From Onthophagus taurus (taxonomy: Eukaryota; Arthropoda; Insecta; Coleoptera; Scarabaeidae), in NCBI RefSeq assembly GCF_036711975.1, contig NC_091975.1, positions 8,930,501-8,994,500 on the forward strand: a stretch of 64,000 nt of DNA. Direction: 5' to 3'. Made by a program: the position numbers and the translations under genes. The first letter of the stretch is position 1, and each line of letters starts with the position of its first letter. The notes below the pieces were generated by a model. That model was not told where the DNA came from, did not search any database, and saw only the letters and a program-made list of their open reading frames with translations. Below, in pieces: positions 1-13,000 of this stretch.

Positions 1-587
1 TATTTGCTGCGTTTGTGCATTTATTTTTTTGTTTCGGTGTCGAATAAAAACTACGAAAACATAACTATTTAGTATAATTTATTTAGATTACGCAATTTTA
101 TAAACTGTAATGGTACATTTATTTATTTTTTTTTTTGTTGATAAGTGTAGATATATTTTAATACCATTCTATTTGTTATTTAAGTATTTAAAAAAAGGTC
201 CACGTAATCCATCAAAGATTAATTCCAGTAAAAAACGCTACTATTTACAATGAAAACTCATATTACAAAAATAATACGAATATCTATTAAAAAAGAAGAA
301 ATTAATTTAATTAAAAATCGATTATTATATTTTATATTTATTTTGGTGATAATAAAATTGTTTAAATAACTTATTAATTAAACTAAAATTAAAGAAGTGT
401 CGATATGCATTGTTTAAAAAGAAAAAAATGTTTCAAATATTCGTGTTAGGGTGCATGCAAAATAAAATAAAAACATTTTTTTCTTCAAACGTCATTAAAT
501 GACAACTTTGTTGTCGTGTTTACTCGCGGTAGAAGTAAGTCATTGTTGCATAACGACGGTTGCTAAGATCAACATAGCAAAAAAGTA

Positions 588-660
588 CTTCAGCGTTATG
601 GCGCTAAAGTAAATTTCACTTTAGCGCCATAACGTTGAAGAACATTTCACTTTAGCGCCG
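588..660. repeat. 23-bp inverted repeat plus a third partial copy
   Basis: Arms at 588-610 and 618-640 around TTATGGCGCTAAAGT / ACTTTAGCGCCATAA pair with a single mismatch over 23 bases and a 7-base loop. A further direct copy of the right arm (CATTTCACTTTAGCGCC) follows at 643-659. Unusually GC-containing for this flank. Confidence 0.8.
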
Positions 661-688
661 TATTATTTGCAACGTTTGAAGAAAAAAT

Positions 689-888
689 ACTATGTTTTAT
701 TCGGAAGAGAAGCAGATTCGTTTGTGGCTGGTCCGTCATTGCCGGACTCACTTCGTTCGTCCGGCAAACTGTCGGACACGCCACAATTTTAACGGCTCAT
801 CTGTCATTAGCGACTCACTGCGTTCGTCGCTAAGCGACAGACCACGCCATAAAAAGCACTGCTTCTCTCCCATATAAAACAATATACT
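689..888. mobile_element. foldback MITE-like element with two internal hairpins
   Basis: Imperfect terminal inverted repeats (GTTTTATTCGGAAGAGAAGC at the left; GCTTCTCTCCCATATAAAAC at the right) enclose about 150 bases. Inside are two perfect stems, 739-767 (TTGCCGGAC/GTCCGGCAA) and 807-833 (TTAGCGAC/GTCGCTAA), whose loops are nearly the same (TCACTTCGTTC and TCACTGCGTTC). The 61-codon open frame across it is not protein-like. No clear target duplication was seen. Confidence 0.55.
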
Positions 889-937
889 ATTGTTACACAA
901 TCGTGGTGAGACACAAAAAACGGCAATGCTTGATATA

Positions 938-943
938 TTTTAT
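938..943 (-). terminator. poly(A) signal AATAAA for tau
   Basis: On the minus strand AATAAA occurs about 40 bases past the tau stop codon at 985. It is the first canonical signal after the stop. The hairpin/foldback block at 588-888 lies beyond it. Confidence 0.5.
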
Positions 944-984
944 TAATAAAAAAGAACTAAAATTAAAGCGACGTGGTTCTGCAT

Positions 985-1047
985 CTACTCTCTGTTGAGA
1001 TTTTCATCTGAAATTGGCTCAGCAGCATCTTGTGATGGCAATGAACT
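985..1047 (-). CDS. tau: tau last coding exon (C-terminal tail, stop)
   Basis: Acceptor TTTTTGTGATAG lies just above 1047. The exon reads in phase 0 from the preceding exon (which ends GSQ), encodes a 20-residue acidic tail beginning SSLPSQDAAEP and ends with TAG at 985-987. It was too short for ordinary ORF listing. The agreement of phase, acceptor and a downstream AATAAA supports it; the tail itself is not a family motif. Confidence 0.7.
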   Translation of the reverse strand, partial: SSLPSQDAAEPISDENLNRE

Positions 1048-4000
1048 CTATCACAAAAACAGTTTAAATCAAAAAATTAATTCACCCAGAATTTCTTTGT
1101 TATTAATTTATATGTTAACAATTTAATTAGTTATTAGTAATTAATGTATTAGTTTTAAGTTTAGTAATTAAACTAAACGTACCAAATAAATAATTATTAT
1201 CCAGGATTTTTTTTAATTCTTATTTTGGTAAAATTATGGGGATTTCCTAATACAAAGAGAAAAAGTTACGAATTAGTTTAATAACCATGCTTTTTTAGTT
1301 AATTCTTTTTAAATAAAAATAATCTAATAATTCCCTAAACGTTTTTATTTTTACCTTTTTAGAAAAATATAATCATTAAAACGACTTTAATAAAAATTGT
1401 AAAGGTGCCTGGAAAAAAAAAAAATTTTGAACCCTTTAATAATTAATTTTATCCTCGTCTTTCACATCTCGACCTAGAATTGCTATTCCAAAGAATCATA
1501 GGCACTAAATGAACGATTACGAATTCTTGTTGGGTTCTTCTCCTGCTTACCTGTGAGCCATTCAAGGAGTTATGATCGCCGGATGTCCCCGATTTTTGGC
1601 GAAGATACTCTTTGTCGTCGAAAATTTTCTTATCACCACCACCGGGTCTGTGTTTAACGTTATCCAAAGAGTTTACTTTGCTTTTAGCTTTGATGTCCAA
1701 CTTTTTCGTCTCAATCTAAGTTTAAAAAAAAATGATATAATTAATTTTTTTATTATTTAAGCATAATTAAGCATTCACTAAAAAACTAAATTAAATACAA
1801 ACTGAATTAATAACAAAATCAAACTAATGACAAAGCTTAAAAACACCACAAATAAATCAAAATTATTACGATGACTATTATAGAAGGTGGCCAATCCATA
1901 TAAAACATCAAATATACAACGACCCTTCAACGAAGTGATCCCAAAAACCCAGCCTTTTCTGCAGGATGTCTAGAGCGCAGCATATCAGATTCTTACTAAG
2001 AAACTCGAGATACGTATCTACGATAAATTCTTCCACAGAATATTGGAAGACATAAACAGGGTAGAACTGCAATTAGCAAAACAAAAAGGATGAATCATTC
2101 AACAAAGATGAGATAACGTCAAATTTTGGACAACTGAAACCAAGAATGGCTAAGATTCAAAGAAAACAAAGTTGATACTGATTCAGAAGCCTTTGAAAAC
2201 TGGCCAATCACATCGACGAGAGCTTACAAGATCAGCTTGCATGGGTCTCAAAATGGACAAATTTAACAATGAAATCATACTTCTAAACGTAACTATAACA
2301 ATGAAATAAAAAGCATTTTAAAGTAAATTTGATTAAGATTTAATGTGCCGAAAATAATTTCTTAATTTCCATAGACATGGTTGTTATTATTTTTTAAACC
2401 CAACTCAGCATATTTGATTATTACATACTTTAAAAAATCGTATCTCAAAAACGAATTGAGATATAACGATGAAATAAGAAGCATTTTAAAGCAAATTTGA
2501 TTGAGATTTAATGTGCCAAAAATAATTTCTTAATTTCCATAGACATGGTTGTTATTATTTTTTAAACCCAACTCAGCATATTTGATTGTTACACACTTTA
2601 AAAATCGTATCTCAAAAACAAATTGAGATATAACGATGAAATAAAAAGCATTTTAAAGTAAATTTGATTAAGATTTAATGTGCCAAAAATAATTTCTTAA
2701 TTTCCATAGACATGGTTGTTATTATTTTTTAAACCCAACTCAGCATATTTGATTGTTACACACTTTAAAAAATCGTATCTCAAAAACGAATTGAGATATA
2801 ACGATGAAATAAGAAGCATTTTAAAGTAAATTTGATTAAGATTTAATGTACCAAAAATAATTTCTTAATTTCCATAGACATGGTTGTTATTATTTTTTAA
2901 ACCCAACTCAGCATATTTGATTGTTACACATTTTAAAAAATCGTATCTCAAAAACGAATTGAGATATAACGATGAAATAAGAAGCATTTTAAAGCAAATT
3001 TGATTAAGATTTAATGTGCCAAAAATAATTTCTTAATTTCCATAGACATGGTTGTTATTATTTTTTAAACCCAACTCAGCATATTTGATTGTTACACATT
3101 TTAAAAAATCGTATCTCAAAAACGAATTGAGATATAACGATGAAATAAGAAGCATTTTAAAGCAAATTTGATTAAGATTTAATGTGCCAAAAATAATTTC
3201 TTAATTTCCATAGACATGGTTGTTATTATTTTTTAAACCCAACTCAGCATATTTGATTGTTACACACTTTAAAAAATCGTATCTCAAAAACGAATTGAGA
3301 TATAACGATGAAATAAGAAGCATTTTAAAGCAAATTTGATAAAGATTTAATGTTCCAAAAATAATTTCTTAATTTCCATAGACATGGTTGTTATTATTTT
3401 TTAAACCCAACTCAGCATATTTGATTGTTACACACTTTAAAAAATCGTATCTCAAAAACGAATTGAGATATAACGATGAAATAAGAAGCATTTTAAAGTA
3501 AATTTGATTAAGATTTAATGTGCCAAAAATAATTTCTTAATTTCCATAGACATGGTTGTTATTATTTTTTAAACCCAACTCAGCATATTTGATTGTTACA
3601 CACTTTAAAAAATCGTATCTCAAAAACGAATTGAGATATAACGATGAAATAAGAAGCATTTTAAAGAAAATTTGATTAAGATTTAATGTGCCAAAAATAA
3701 TTTCTTAATTTCCATAAACATGGTTGTTATTATTTTTTAAACCCAACTCAGCATATTTGATTGTTACACACTTTAAAAAGTCGTGTCTCAAAAACGAATT
3801 GAGATATAACGATGAAATAAAAAGCATTTTAAAGCAAATTTGATTAAGATTTAATGTGCCAAAAATAATTTATTAATTTCCATAAACGTGGTTGTTATTA
3901 TTTTTTAAACCCAACTCAGCATATTTGATTGTTACACACTTTAAAAAATCGTATCTCAAAAACGAATTGAGATATAACGATGAAATAAGAAGCATTTTAA

Positions 4001-7000
4001 AGCAAATTTGATTAAGATTTAATGCGCCAAAAATAATTTCTTAATTTCCATAGACATGGTTGTTATTATTTTTTAAACCCGACTCAGCATATTTGATTGT
4101 TACACACTTTAAAAAGTCGTGTCTCAAAAACGAATTGAGATATAACGATGAAATAAAAAGCATTTTAAAGCAAATTTGATTAAGATTTAATGTGCCAAAA
4201 ATAATTTATTAATTTCCATAAACGTGGTTGTTATTATTTTTTAAACCCAACTCAGCATATTTGATTGTTACACACTTTAAAAAATCGTATCTCAAAAACG
4301 AATTGAGATATAACGATGAAATAAGAAGCATTTTAAAGCAAATTTGATTAAGATTTAATGCGCCAAAAATAATTTCTTAATTTCCATAGACATGGTTGTT
4401 ATTATTTTTTAAACCCAACTCAGCATATTTGATTGTTACACACTTTAAAAAATCGTATCTCAAAAATGAATTGAGATATAACGATGAAATAAGAAGCATT
4501 TTAAAGCAAATTTGATTAAGATTTAATGCGCCAAAAATAATTTCTTCAATCACATCGACAAGGGTTTACAAGATCAACTTGCATGGGTCTCAAAATGGAC
4601 AAGTTTAGCAATGAAATCATAATTCTAAACGTAACCATCAAAGTAGACGAGATAACGATCTCCTGAGAAATCTGTGAGGTGTTACCATGGATAAAGACTT
4701 GAAAATGACAGCTCACAAGATCATTTCTATCGCCCTATCTCCATTTTATCTGTTCTATCTAAAGCTCTCGAGCGCTCTACAAGTTCAAGAGTATTTACAA
4801 GAATTTAACTTGCACAGACTTTATTAATGTCGTCACCCACTGCATTTCTTGTAACTATCATGTGTATGCTGATGACCTCCAAATTTACACTACGACAACT
4901 ATTGATGATTTTCCGGAAGCAATTGCACGTCTTAATCATGACCTTTCCAATATTTTGGATTGGTCCAAACGTTATGGCCTTAAATTAAATACTGCTAAAA
5001 CTCAAGCAATTGCGTTTGGCAGTCGACCTTTACTGGCAAAGCTGAATGATTTCTCATCCATTCACTTAATGCTTGACGGAGACATTATTCAGCTGTCAGA
5101 CACGGTTAGAAACCTTGGGGTGGTTATGGATTCTACAATGTCCTGGAAACCTCAAATTCAATCCGTTTGCAGAAAGGTTTATCATTGTTTCCACTCACTG
5201 AAAAGTCTCCATGCTTCCTTCCTCCCATGATCTGTCGTAATCTTTGTTTCTCCCTGATTTTCCTCCATATAGATTATGCTGACACGGCATATCCTGACCT
5301 TTCGTATATTAACTATGTTATATACTGTTCTTCACAATCAAACACCAAGGTATCTATATTGTATATTTCAACGCTTGTCGTCGCATGGTTTACCCACTAG
5401 ATCTCAGTTAGACTCTGTGCTTATGTTCCCGACCCATACTACCGAGATTTACCATAAATCGTTTGCTGTGCAGGCAATAACCCTTTGGAATAGTCTACCT
5501 ACTGAGATCCGTAATATTCATCACCTTGTGACATTTAAAAACCACCTAAAACGTCATTTATTGGCTCTCCAAGTATCTTGCTATTGACATATATGCCCCC
5601 CGGTGTGAGAATAACTTCTGCCAAGGATCCCTGTCCCTGTCAGTCTGATTGGACCAACTATAAAGAATTAAGAAATCTTGTAAATACCGCTATTAAGTGC
5701 TTACATTACTCATGCTATACAGAATTGTATTAACCCATGGAGAGTGTTGCGAAAAAACAATTTATTACAATGTAAGGTTCATTCCCTTCCACAACACATA
5801 AAAAACGGCGACGAACTAAATAATTTCTTCTTGGAAGCTCAATGTTCTATCCATTGCAGGGTTGATAATTTGATTAATGATTTTGGTAAGGCAAAATTTT
5901 GTTTTCTGATTTAGGTTGGTGTCCGAGAGTGATATTTTAGCTGAATTACATAATATAACATCAAAATGACTTGTCCTGTAATCTTACCTCATATAACAAA
6001 TATTATTAATACTTGTCTATTAGAAGGTGTTTTCCCTTCAATATGGAAACAGTCCATTGTGATACCTGATACATAGCAAGTCCAAACGAATACTCATGCC
6101 TAAGACCCATAAGCATTTTGTGTTCCTTATCAAAAGTATTGGAAAAGATAGTTAAACAATTGACGGAGTTTCTGAAGATTGAGCGCATTGTTCCAGTGAA
6201 TCAGTCTGGTTTCAGAGAAGGACATAGCTGTGAAACTGCTCTGAACAATATAGTGGATGATATATATTGCAACTGACTCCAATGGACATCCAGCATGCCG
6301 TTAACAATTTTGAAAAGAAATATCAGGTTAGACAAGAGTCGCCGTTGCCTTAGAGGCAATAGGTTGAAAACCATACAGCGTCTGTCGTAATCGCAGTACG
6401 GAAGATAATATTTATACGCCAAGTGACGAATAAAGCGACGTTGAATGGCTTCGATGCGATCACGATAGACAGCGTACATGGGACTCCACACCACAGAACC
6501 ATAGCTTAATACACTGTTTACAAATGCCATATAAAGGGACTTTATACAGGTAACATTGGTGAAATTTCTGCTTATTCTGATAACGAACCCCAAGTTACGT
6601 AATGCTTTTTTCACCATAAGGTCGATATGAAGGTGGAATCGCAGTTTGGAATCAAGAGTAATACCAAGATCCTTCACTCTGTCAATGGACGCAATAGCTC
6701 TATTATCATCTGCATACAGCAGGAATTTGGAAAACTTAAAGCAGGAAGCAATATCATTAATATAAATTAAAAATAATGTTGGTCCAAGATGGCTGCCTTG
6801 AGGCACACCGGAAGAGATGGACTTATAACCGGATAGAAAGCTACCAACCTTGACTGCCTCACTTCTATCTGATAAATATGATATAATCCAGTGAACAATG
6901 CCATTTGGGATGTTAAAGGAAGAGAGTTTTTGAACAAGAATTGTATGGTCAATCTTGTCGAAAGCTTTAGAATAATCTGTGTAAATAGCATCGACTTGAG

Positions 7001-10000
7001 AATTTTCATTTAGGGCAGAATGAATAAAATTAACGTAGGATACCAAATTAGCCTCAGTTGATCGTCCGGACAAGAAACCGTGTTGTTCATGAATAAAAGA
7101 GTGAGTAATCGACTGGCTAAAGTATTCCTGGACAATTTTCTCAAAAACCTTGGGAATAGCCGAGAGAATAGAAATCGGGCGGTAATTTGAAACCAACTGC
7201 TTGTCGCCGAATATAAAAATTGGGACGACGAAAGCCGTCTTCCACTTGGTAGGAAATGTCTTCGAAAAAATTAAAAACAGGGGTGAAGACAGTTCACTAG
7301 CAAACTCCTTTAGGAAGGGCGAAGGAATACCATCTGGACCTGGGCTAGATGACTTGTCAAGATGTGACAGAATGTTAAGAACCGCAGAAAACCAAGGTGA
7401 AACACCCGCGCCACCGGGAATCGCTGAACGATCGATGATGCCATCTACAAAAACCGACGAGAAGTACTCTCCAAACGCAGATGAGATATCAGGACCCGAG
7501 TTCACAGTCGATCCATCAGCAGAAATCATGGATGCTGGCATGCCAGACGCAGAACCCTTTTTCGAATTCAAGTAATCATTGTGATGACCTGAGAATTTCC
7601 ATTTTTTGTGAAAACGTAGCTTCTCTTTAACAACTCTAATGGTAGAGCGTTTGTACCAAAGAGGAAAGCGTTCTCTGGGTAAGGCGTGCATGCTCCCCTA
7701 TTCAAGAAATTTCTTATATTTCCAGAATAAGCGATGTATAGAATATGATGAATTGAGCAGCTCCCTGTCAGATATAGTACTGTTGAGAAAGGTTTCGGTT
7801 AGCCAGATAATATCCGACGATAAGGCGTATGAATTAATTGAGGAAGTGGTCGTCTTGGAACGAAGACCACGGACGTTCTGGTAATAAATTCTTGACCATA
7901 TCAGGCTTGATTCTGTCTCATTAGCTTTTTTCAAAAATTACCTTAAAGGCAGATGATACTCAGATTGATCTGTCCTTTTCTAAAGGTCAGTTTGATGAAA
8001 GCTTCAATAAGTTCAAGCGTGACATGCATGGCATTAAGATAAACACTAATAAGACCCAGATCATTTTGTTTGGGCCCCCGAAGTTAAAAGAGAAATGTAT
8101 TAACGGATTTTATCGCCTGTCGATAGGAGATACTCCGATTCCATTGAGTAAGTCTGTCAAGAACCTCGGACTGGTCATGGATGAGGCGTTGAGCTTTAGG
8201 GAACACACTAATCAGTTGATAAGTCGAGCGTTAAAATTGATTTACTCTAATCGCCTGGCACAAAAAAAAATTTATGCAACTCTCTGGTATTGTCACACTT
8301 CAATTACTGTGACAGCATATACGGGGCTTTTCTGGATTCCAGGCATCAGGGAAAAATTCAAAAGCTTCAAAACTCGTGCATTCGTTTCATTTTTGGCCTG
8401 AGGAAATATGATCATGTTCTTTTAGTTTTAAGCAGTTAAAATGGCTGAACATGAAATCTTGCAGATACATCCACAAGGCCTGTTTGTGTTATAGGGTCAT
8501 CACTGAAGGTACACGGCACCTGATTGTGCTGCCCCTGAACTGATTTAAAAGAGCATTGAGATTTTGGCGTGGATGGACAGCATAGCTGTCTATGTGTGCC
8601 TTTAACTTTTAAATTTTATCTAATTTTTTTATGAGTTTTTATTATTTCCTTGCGGAAACGGGTTTATTTTTAGCAAACCATCAAATGATCTACGTACCAA
8701 GAAGCATAAAGGAACACCTGTTACCTCAACTGGCAATCAGTGACGTAGCTACGGTAAAGGGAACTACGAAAACAATAACAATAGCGTCTGTCTATCTTCC
8801 TGAAGATGCAGGCCTTCCAACAGAGGACTTAGCGTCTAGTGGAAAGAAGTGAAAAGGAGGATTGGGGTAGGGATAGGGTTAAATACTTATCTCGGAGGCG
8901 ATGGATACCATAAAGATAGATAATTTTGATGGGGTGGAAGGGTTGGATACTACATATTTCCTTGATCAATCGCCACATCATAAGATCATATAAGAAATCC
9001 TATCCATTAAGGAGTGCTACACCAATTCGTGGTGGAACACTGAGCTAGTACACCTCAAAAGGCAGGTAGTAAAAACATTTAACAAAGCAAAAAAATCGAG
9101 AAAAGAATTATAAATCATAAAAAAACTTTAAGACAGAGGAAGAAATTAGCTTGGCAAAAAATCTGTGAGGACACACCGTCTATTGAGGCTAGCAAAAGTG
9201 TTCATCAATGACTCACAGGAGACTATAGGAATCCTAAAAGACTTGGACGGCAATAATGACCTCTCATTTACAGGGTGTACCTTTACCAAGAACCGGATAT
9301 GGGAAGAAGAACCTGTATGGAATCCAAAGGTAGAGCCAATCTTGTGGTGACTGAAACCAGAGTTGGCTGGGCCATACAGTTCTTCTCATCATTTAAATCT
9401 GCCGGAGTGGTGTATGGCGGAATTACTACTACACATACTAAAAATATACAAAGGGTGTTTAGCATTCCGCTATGTTCCCTTATCCTGGAGAGAAGTAAAG
9501 GTAGTCTTCATCCCCAAGCCTGGGAGGAGAGATTACACTAATCCAAAATCATATAGACCAATGAGGTCCATAGTGTAATTGATGCTAATAACGATAATAA
9601 TACCGACAATAAAAGAAGAGATTCCACCCCTGCTGTGGAATCTCACCCTGGACAGCCTTATAAGACAACTCTCTGCTGAAAAATTCAACGTTCTATCTAT
9701 CGTTCAATCTAGCCGTTTTGGTTCACGGGAAGTTCGAAAACGTCCTATGTGACCGAATGCAGGCTGGACTGAGAATTATCGAACGCTGGTGTTGAGATAA
9801 CGAATAAAACAGAGATGGTCCTCTTCACAAGGAAAAAAAGGCTGGGAGCGCCCTGATTTTGCAAAGTTCCCTTGCGCTAGGGTTAACCCTGGATAAAACA
9901 CTGACTTGGAGACTGCACATGGAAGGTAAGATAAATAAGGTTCGCTCAGTGCAGAAAGATCGTTGGAACCTCCTGGGGTTTAACACCCAAAATATCCCTG

Positions 10001-13000
10001 TGGATATACCCTGCAATGTTAACTTACAGCGCCGTAAACTGTAACAAAAATTAAAGTAAAATTAGTAACAAAAAAATTATAATATATTCTGATTGCAGAC
10101 AAGCCCTCTCCGAGATTACGATCTGCTGAACAAAGGGTCATTCGGGAAATAAGCTTCATGACATGGTGGACAAACTGGCAAGGAAAGCTGCAGGACGTCG
10201 CCAGAACCATTCATTGCCCCAACAATAATGTCTTTAATAGAGCTTCAAAAAGAGGAAACACGTAAGCAGTTTTTAAAGTACTGGGACAGGACACCAGGAT
10301 GTCGCCAAGCCAAGGAGGCTCTGATGTACCCTTAACCAAAACGAACAGATTTATTTATGAGGTTGTCCAGAAAGAACCTACGTTTGGTCATAGGTCTAAT
10401 CACTGGACACTTGCATCTACAGAAGCACTTACTGAACATGAGAATAAGTAACACCGACATCTGCAGAGGAGGAATCTCCGAAGGTAAAATGGCTGGAAGG
10501 ACCCTAATGAATCCAAAATCCAGAGCAGAAAGTCATTCTGATCGTTTATTTATCTTTCTGACCGACGCAAAATGACCTATTTTGTAACTTAATTATTATG
10601 ATAAAAGTATTTCTAATCTTGTAACGACTTGAAATTAATTCTGGCGCTTTTTTATCTATGTGGTGTTCGCACTGTATCGTGTGTCCTAAACCTGACCAAG
10701 AAACACCAATGATTTTCAACTGTGTATCTATGAGGCTTATTGTAAGAGCAAGATCCTCATCTCTTTATTCAGGAATGCCAAACAACATTAAGTTATTTTT
10801 GCAACAACCGACTCTACCCGCTTAATATTATAGGCCATTTCCAAAAACTGTGCCAGGTTTGGCCTTGGAAATTTTGACAGAATCAGCCTGGAGATATTTT
10901 CCACATCTGCCAGAAAATTGAATACTAGAAGTTTTCGATGAAATACTTTTCACAATAATTTTGCAAATAAATTCAAGACGTTAACATTAAAATTGACCAA
11001 AATCGTGCAAAAATGTTTTAATGAGTGCAATTTTTACATTAAAAATAAAACAAAACTTACTTCTTCGCGTCTAACCGAATCCAATTTTTTGTTGACCTTC
11101 TCACAAGCAGTCTAAACGAATTTGTTAAACAAAACTATATTTAACCAAATTGTTACACATGCACACATTTAATTTTACAAAAAAAAAATCATTCATAACC
11201 AATAAAAAAATTATATCTATGGTTTAAATTAGGTTATGGTTGATGTTAGTTTTATTTCTTTCAGCATTCCGCATGCTTCATCTCAGAAAAAATGATTTCT
11301 TTTAGAGCTCGTTTTTATTGAGGAGCTTCCGGTTCAAATAATTACCTTAACATCACCACCACCCGGTTGGTATTTCATATTGTCTTTGGAACCTACTTTT
11401 GGTTTTGCCTTGTCTTTGAAATCCAATTTCATCGATTCGATCTTTTTATCGCCCCCTTTCGGCTTATGAGTTGTATTATCCAAAGATCCGATCTTCGACG
11501 ATGCGTTCCAATTCAATTTTCGATGCTCAATCTGCACAAATAAAAATCAACTAAAATCAACAATCATTAACATTAATAAGAATTTATTAAAGAAGTGTTT
11601 TGTATCTAACAATAAGCTTATTAAGTGCTTTTAAAAATAACTTTTTTTACCAGATTTCTCCTTATTATTATTCTTTTAAAGTTTCGTTTCGACGTACCTT
11701 CTTTTCACCACCTCCTGGAACATAAGTATCGTTTTTAGCCGCTATTTTCGAATGGGCCTTTGATAGATCAATTTTTTTATTCTCAATTTTAATCTGCCCC
11801 CCACCTGGTTTGTAACTGGTATTTTGAAGGGAGCCAATCTTCGATTTTACTTCTTTTAAATTCGGAGATGGCGCACCACCAACTTGGACTTTATTCATAG
11901 GAACTTCTAAAAACAAAACAAAAATAATCAAAAATGAAACAAGAAACTGGAAATGCCGCAAAAATTTTGATAAAGAATGCGATGCAGTTCAAATTAAGTT
12001 AATCAGAATTTCTGCCCAACCTAAAATTTTCAAAAATGGGATATGTCAAAAGAATTTTTAACCATGCTAAACCCAAATCTTGCAAAAATCGACTCGATTT
12101 TTTGGGAAATACAAGATGTCAAACATAATTTTTATTCTGCATTTGCTGCTCTAGATGATGAAGAATACGATGCAGTTTGAATTAAAATAATTGATTTCGT
12201 AAAAAACTTTTATGTACATAATCGATAAGTGGGTTGGTATTAGAGGCGTTAATCGAGACTTGTATCTGATACTTTGGAACAAGTATTTGTATGTTGTTTC
12301 TTGGAATAGTTCATAAATTTAAAAAATAAATAGGTACTAGCCCAGGTTTTAATTGTAACAGTTACTGAGTACAACTACTGTACCCAAACTAGTATTACAT
12401 ACAGCTACAGATTAAGTATGGTATACATTGAATACTATTGTATAATGATTTCTTGATGCATTAGGAATATATTTTGTTCATAAAATCTTCTCCATCAGTT
12501 TTAGTACTTAGGTTATAGATTTTATTCAGAAAAATCGTCCAATTTTGACATTTTGTGATTTATGCTGCATCACTAGAAGCTGATGATAGATAAATATGAC
12601 ATAATTGTGGATTATGATTTATTGATGCATTAGGAATGTTTTTTATCTATAACGTTTTTCTCCATCAGTTTTTGTACTTGTGTTATAGTTGATTTTATTA
12701 AGAAAAATCGTCCAATTTTGACATTTTGTGATTTATGTTGTATCACTAGAAAACTGGTGATAGATAAATATGATATAATTATGGATTATGATTGCTTGAT
12801 ATATTAGGAATATTTTTTGTTCATAACGTCTTTCTCCATCAGTTTTAGTACTTAAGTTATAGTTGATTTTATAAGAAAAATCGTCCAATTTTGACATTTC
12901 GTGATTTATGCTGCATCACTAGAAGTTGATGATAGATAAATATGACATAATTATGGATTATGATTTATTGATGCATTAGGAATGTTTTTTATCTATAACG

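Noticed and set aside
692..877. 61-codon frame in the tau 3' flank
   Set aside because: It coincides exactly with a foldback element full of hairpins, so the base pattern is explained by pairing, not coding.
1572..1760. 62-codon plus-strand frame over the tau exon
   Set aside because: Antisense shadow of the tau fifth-repeat exon.
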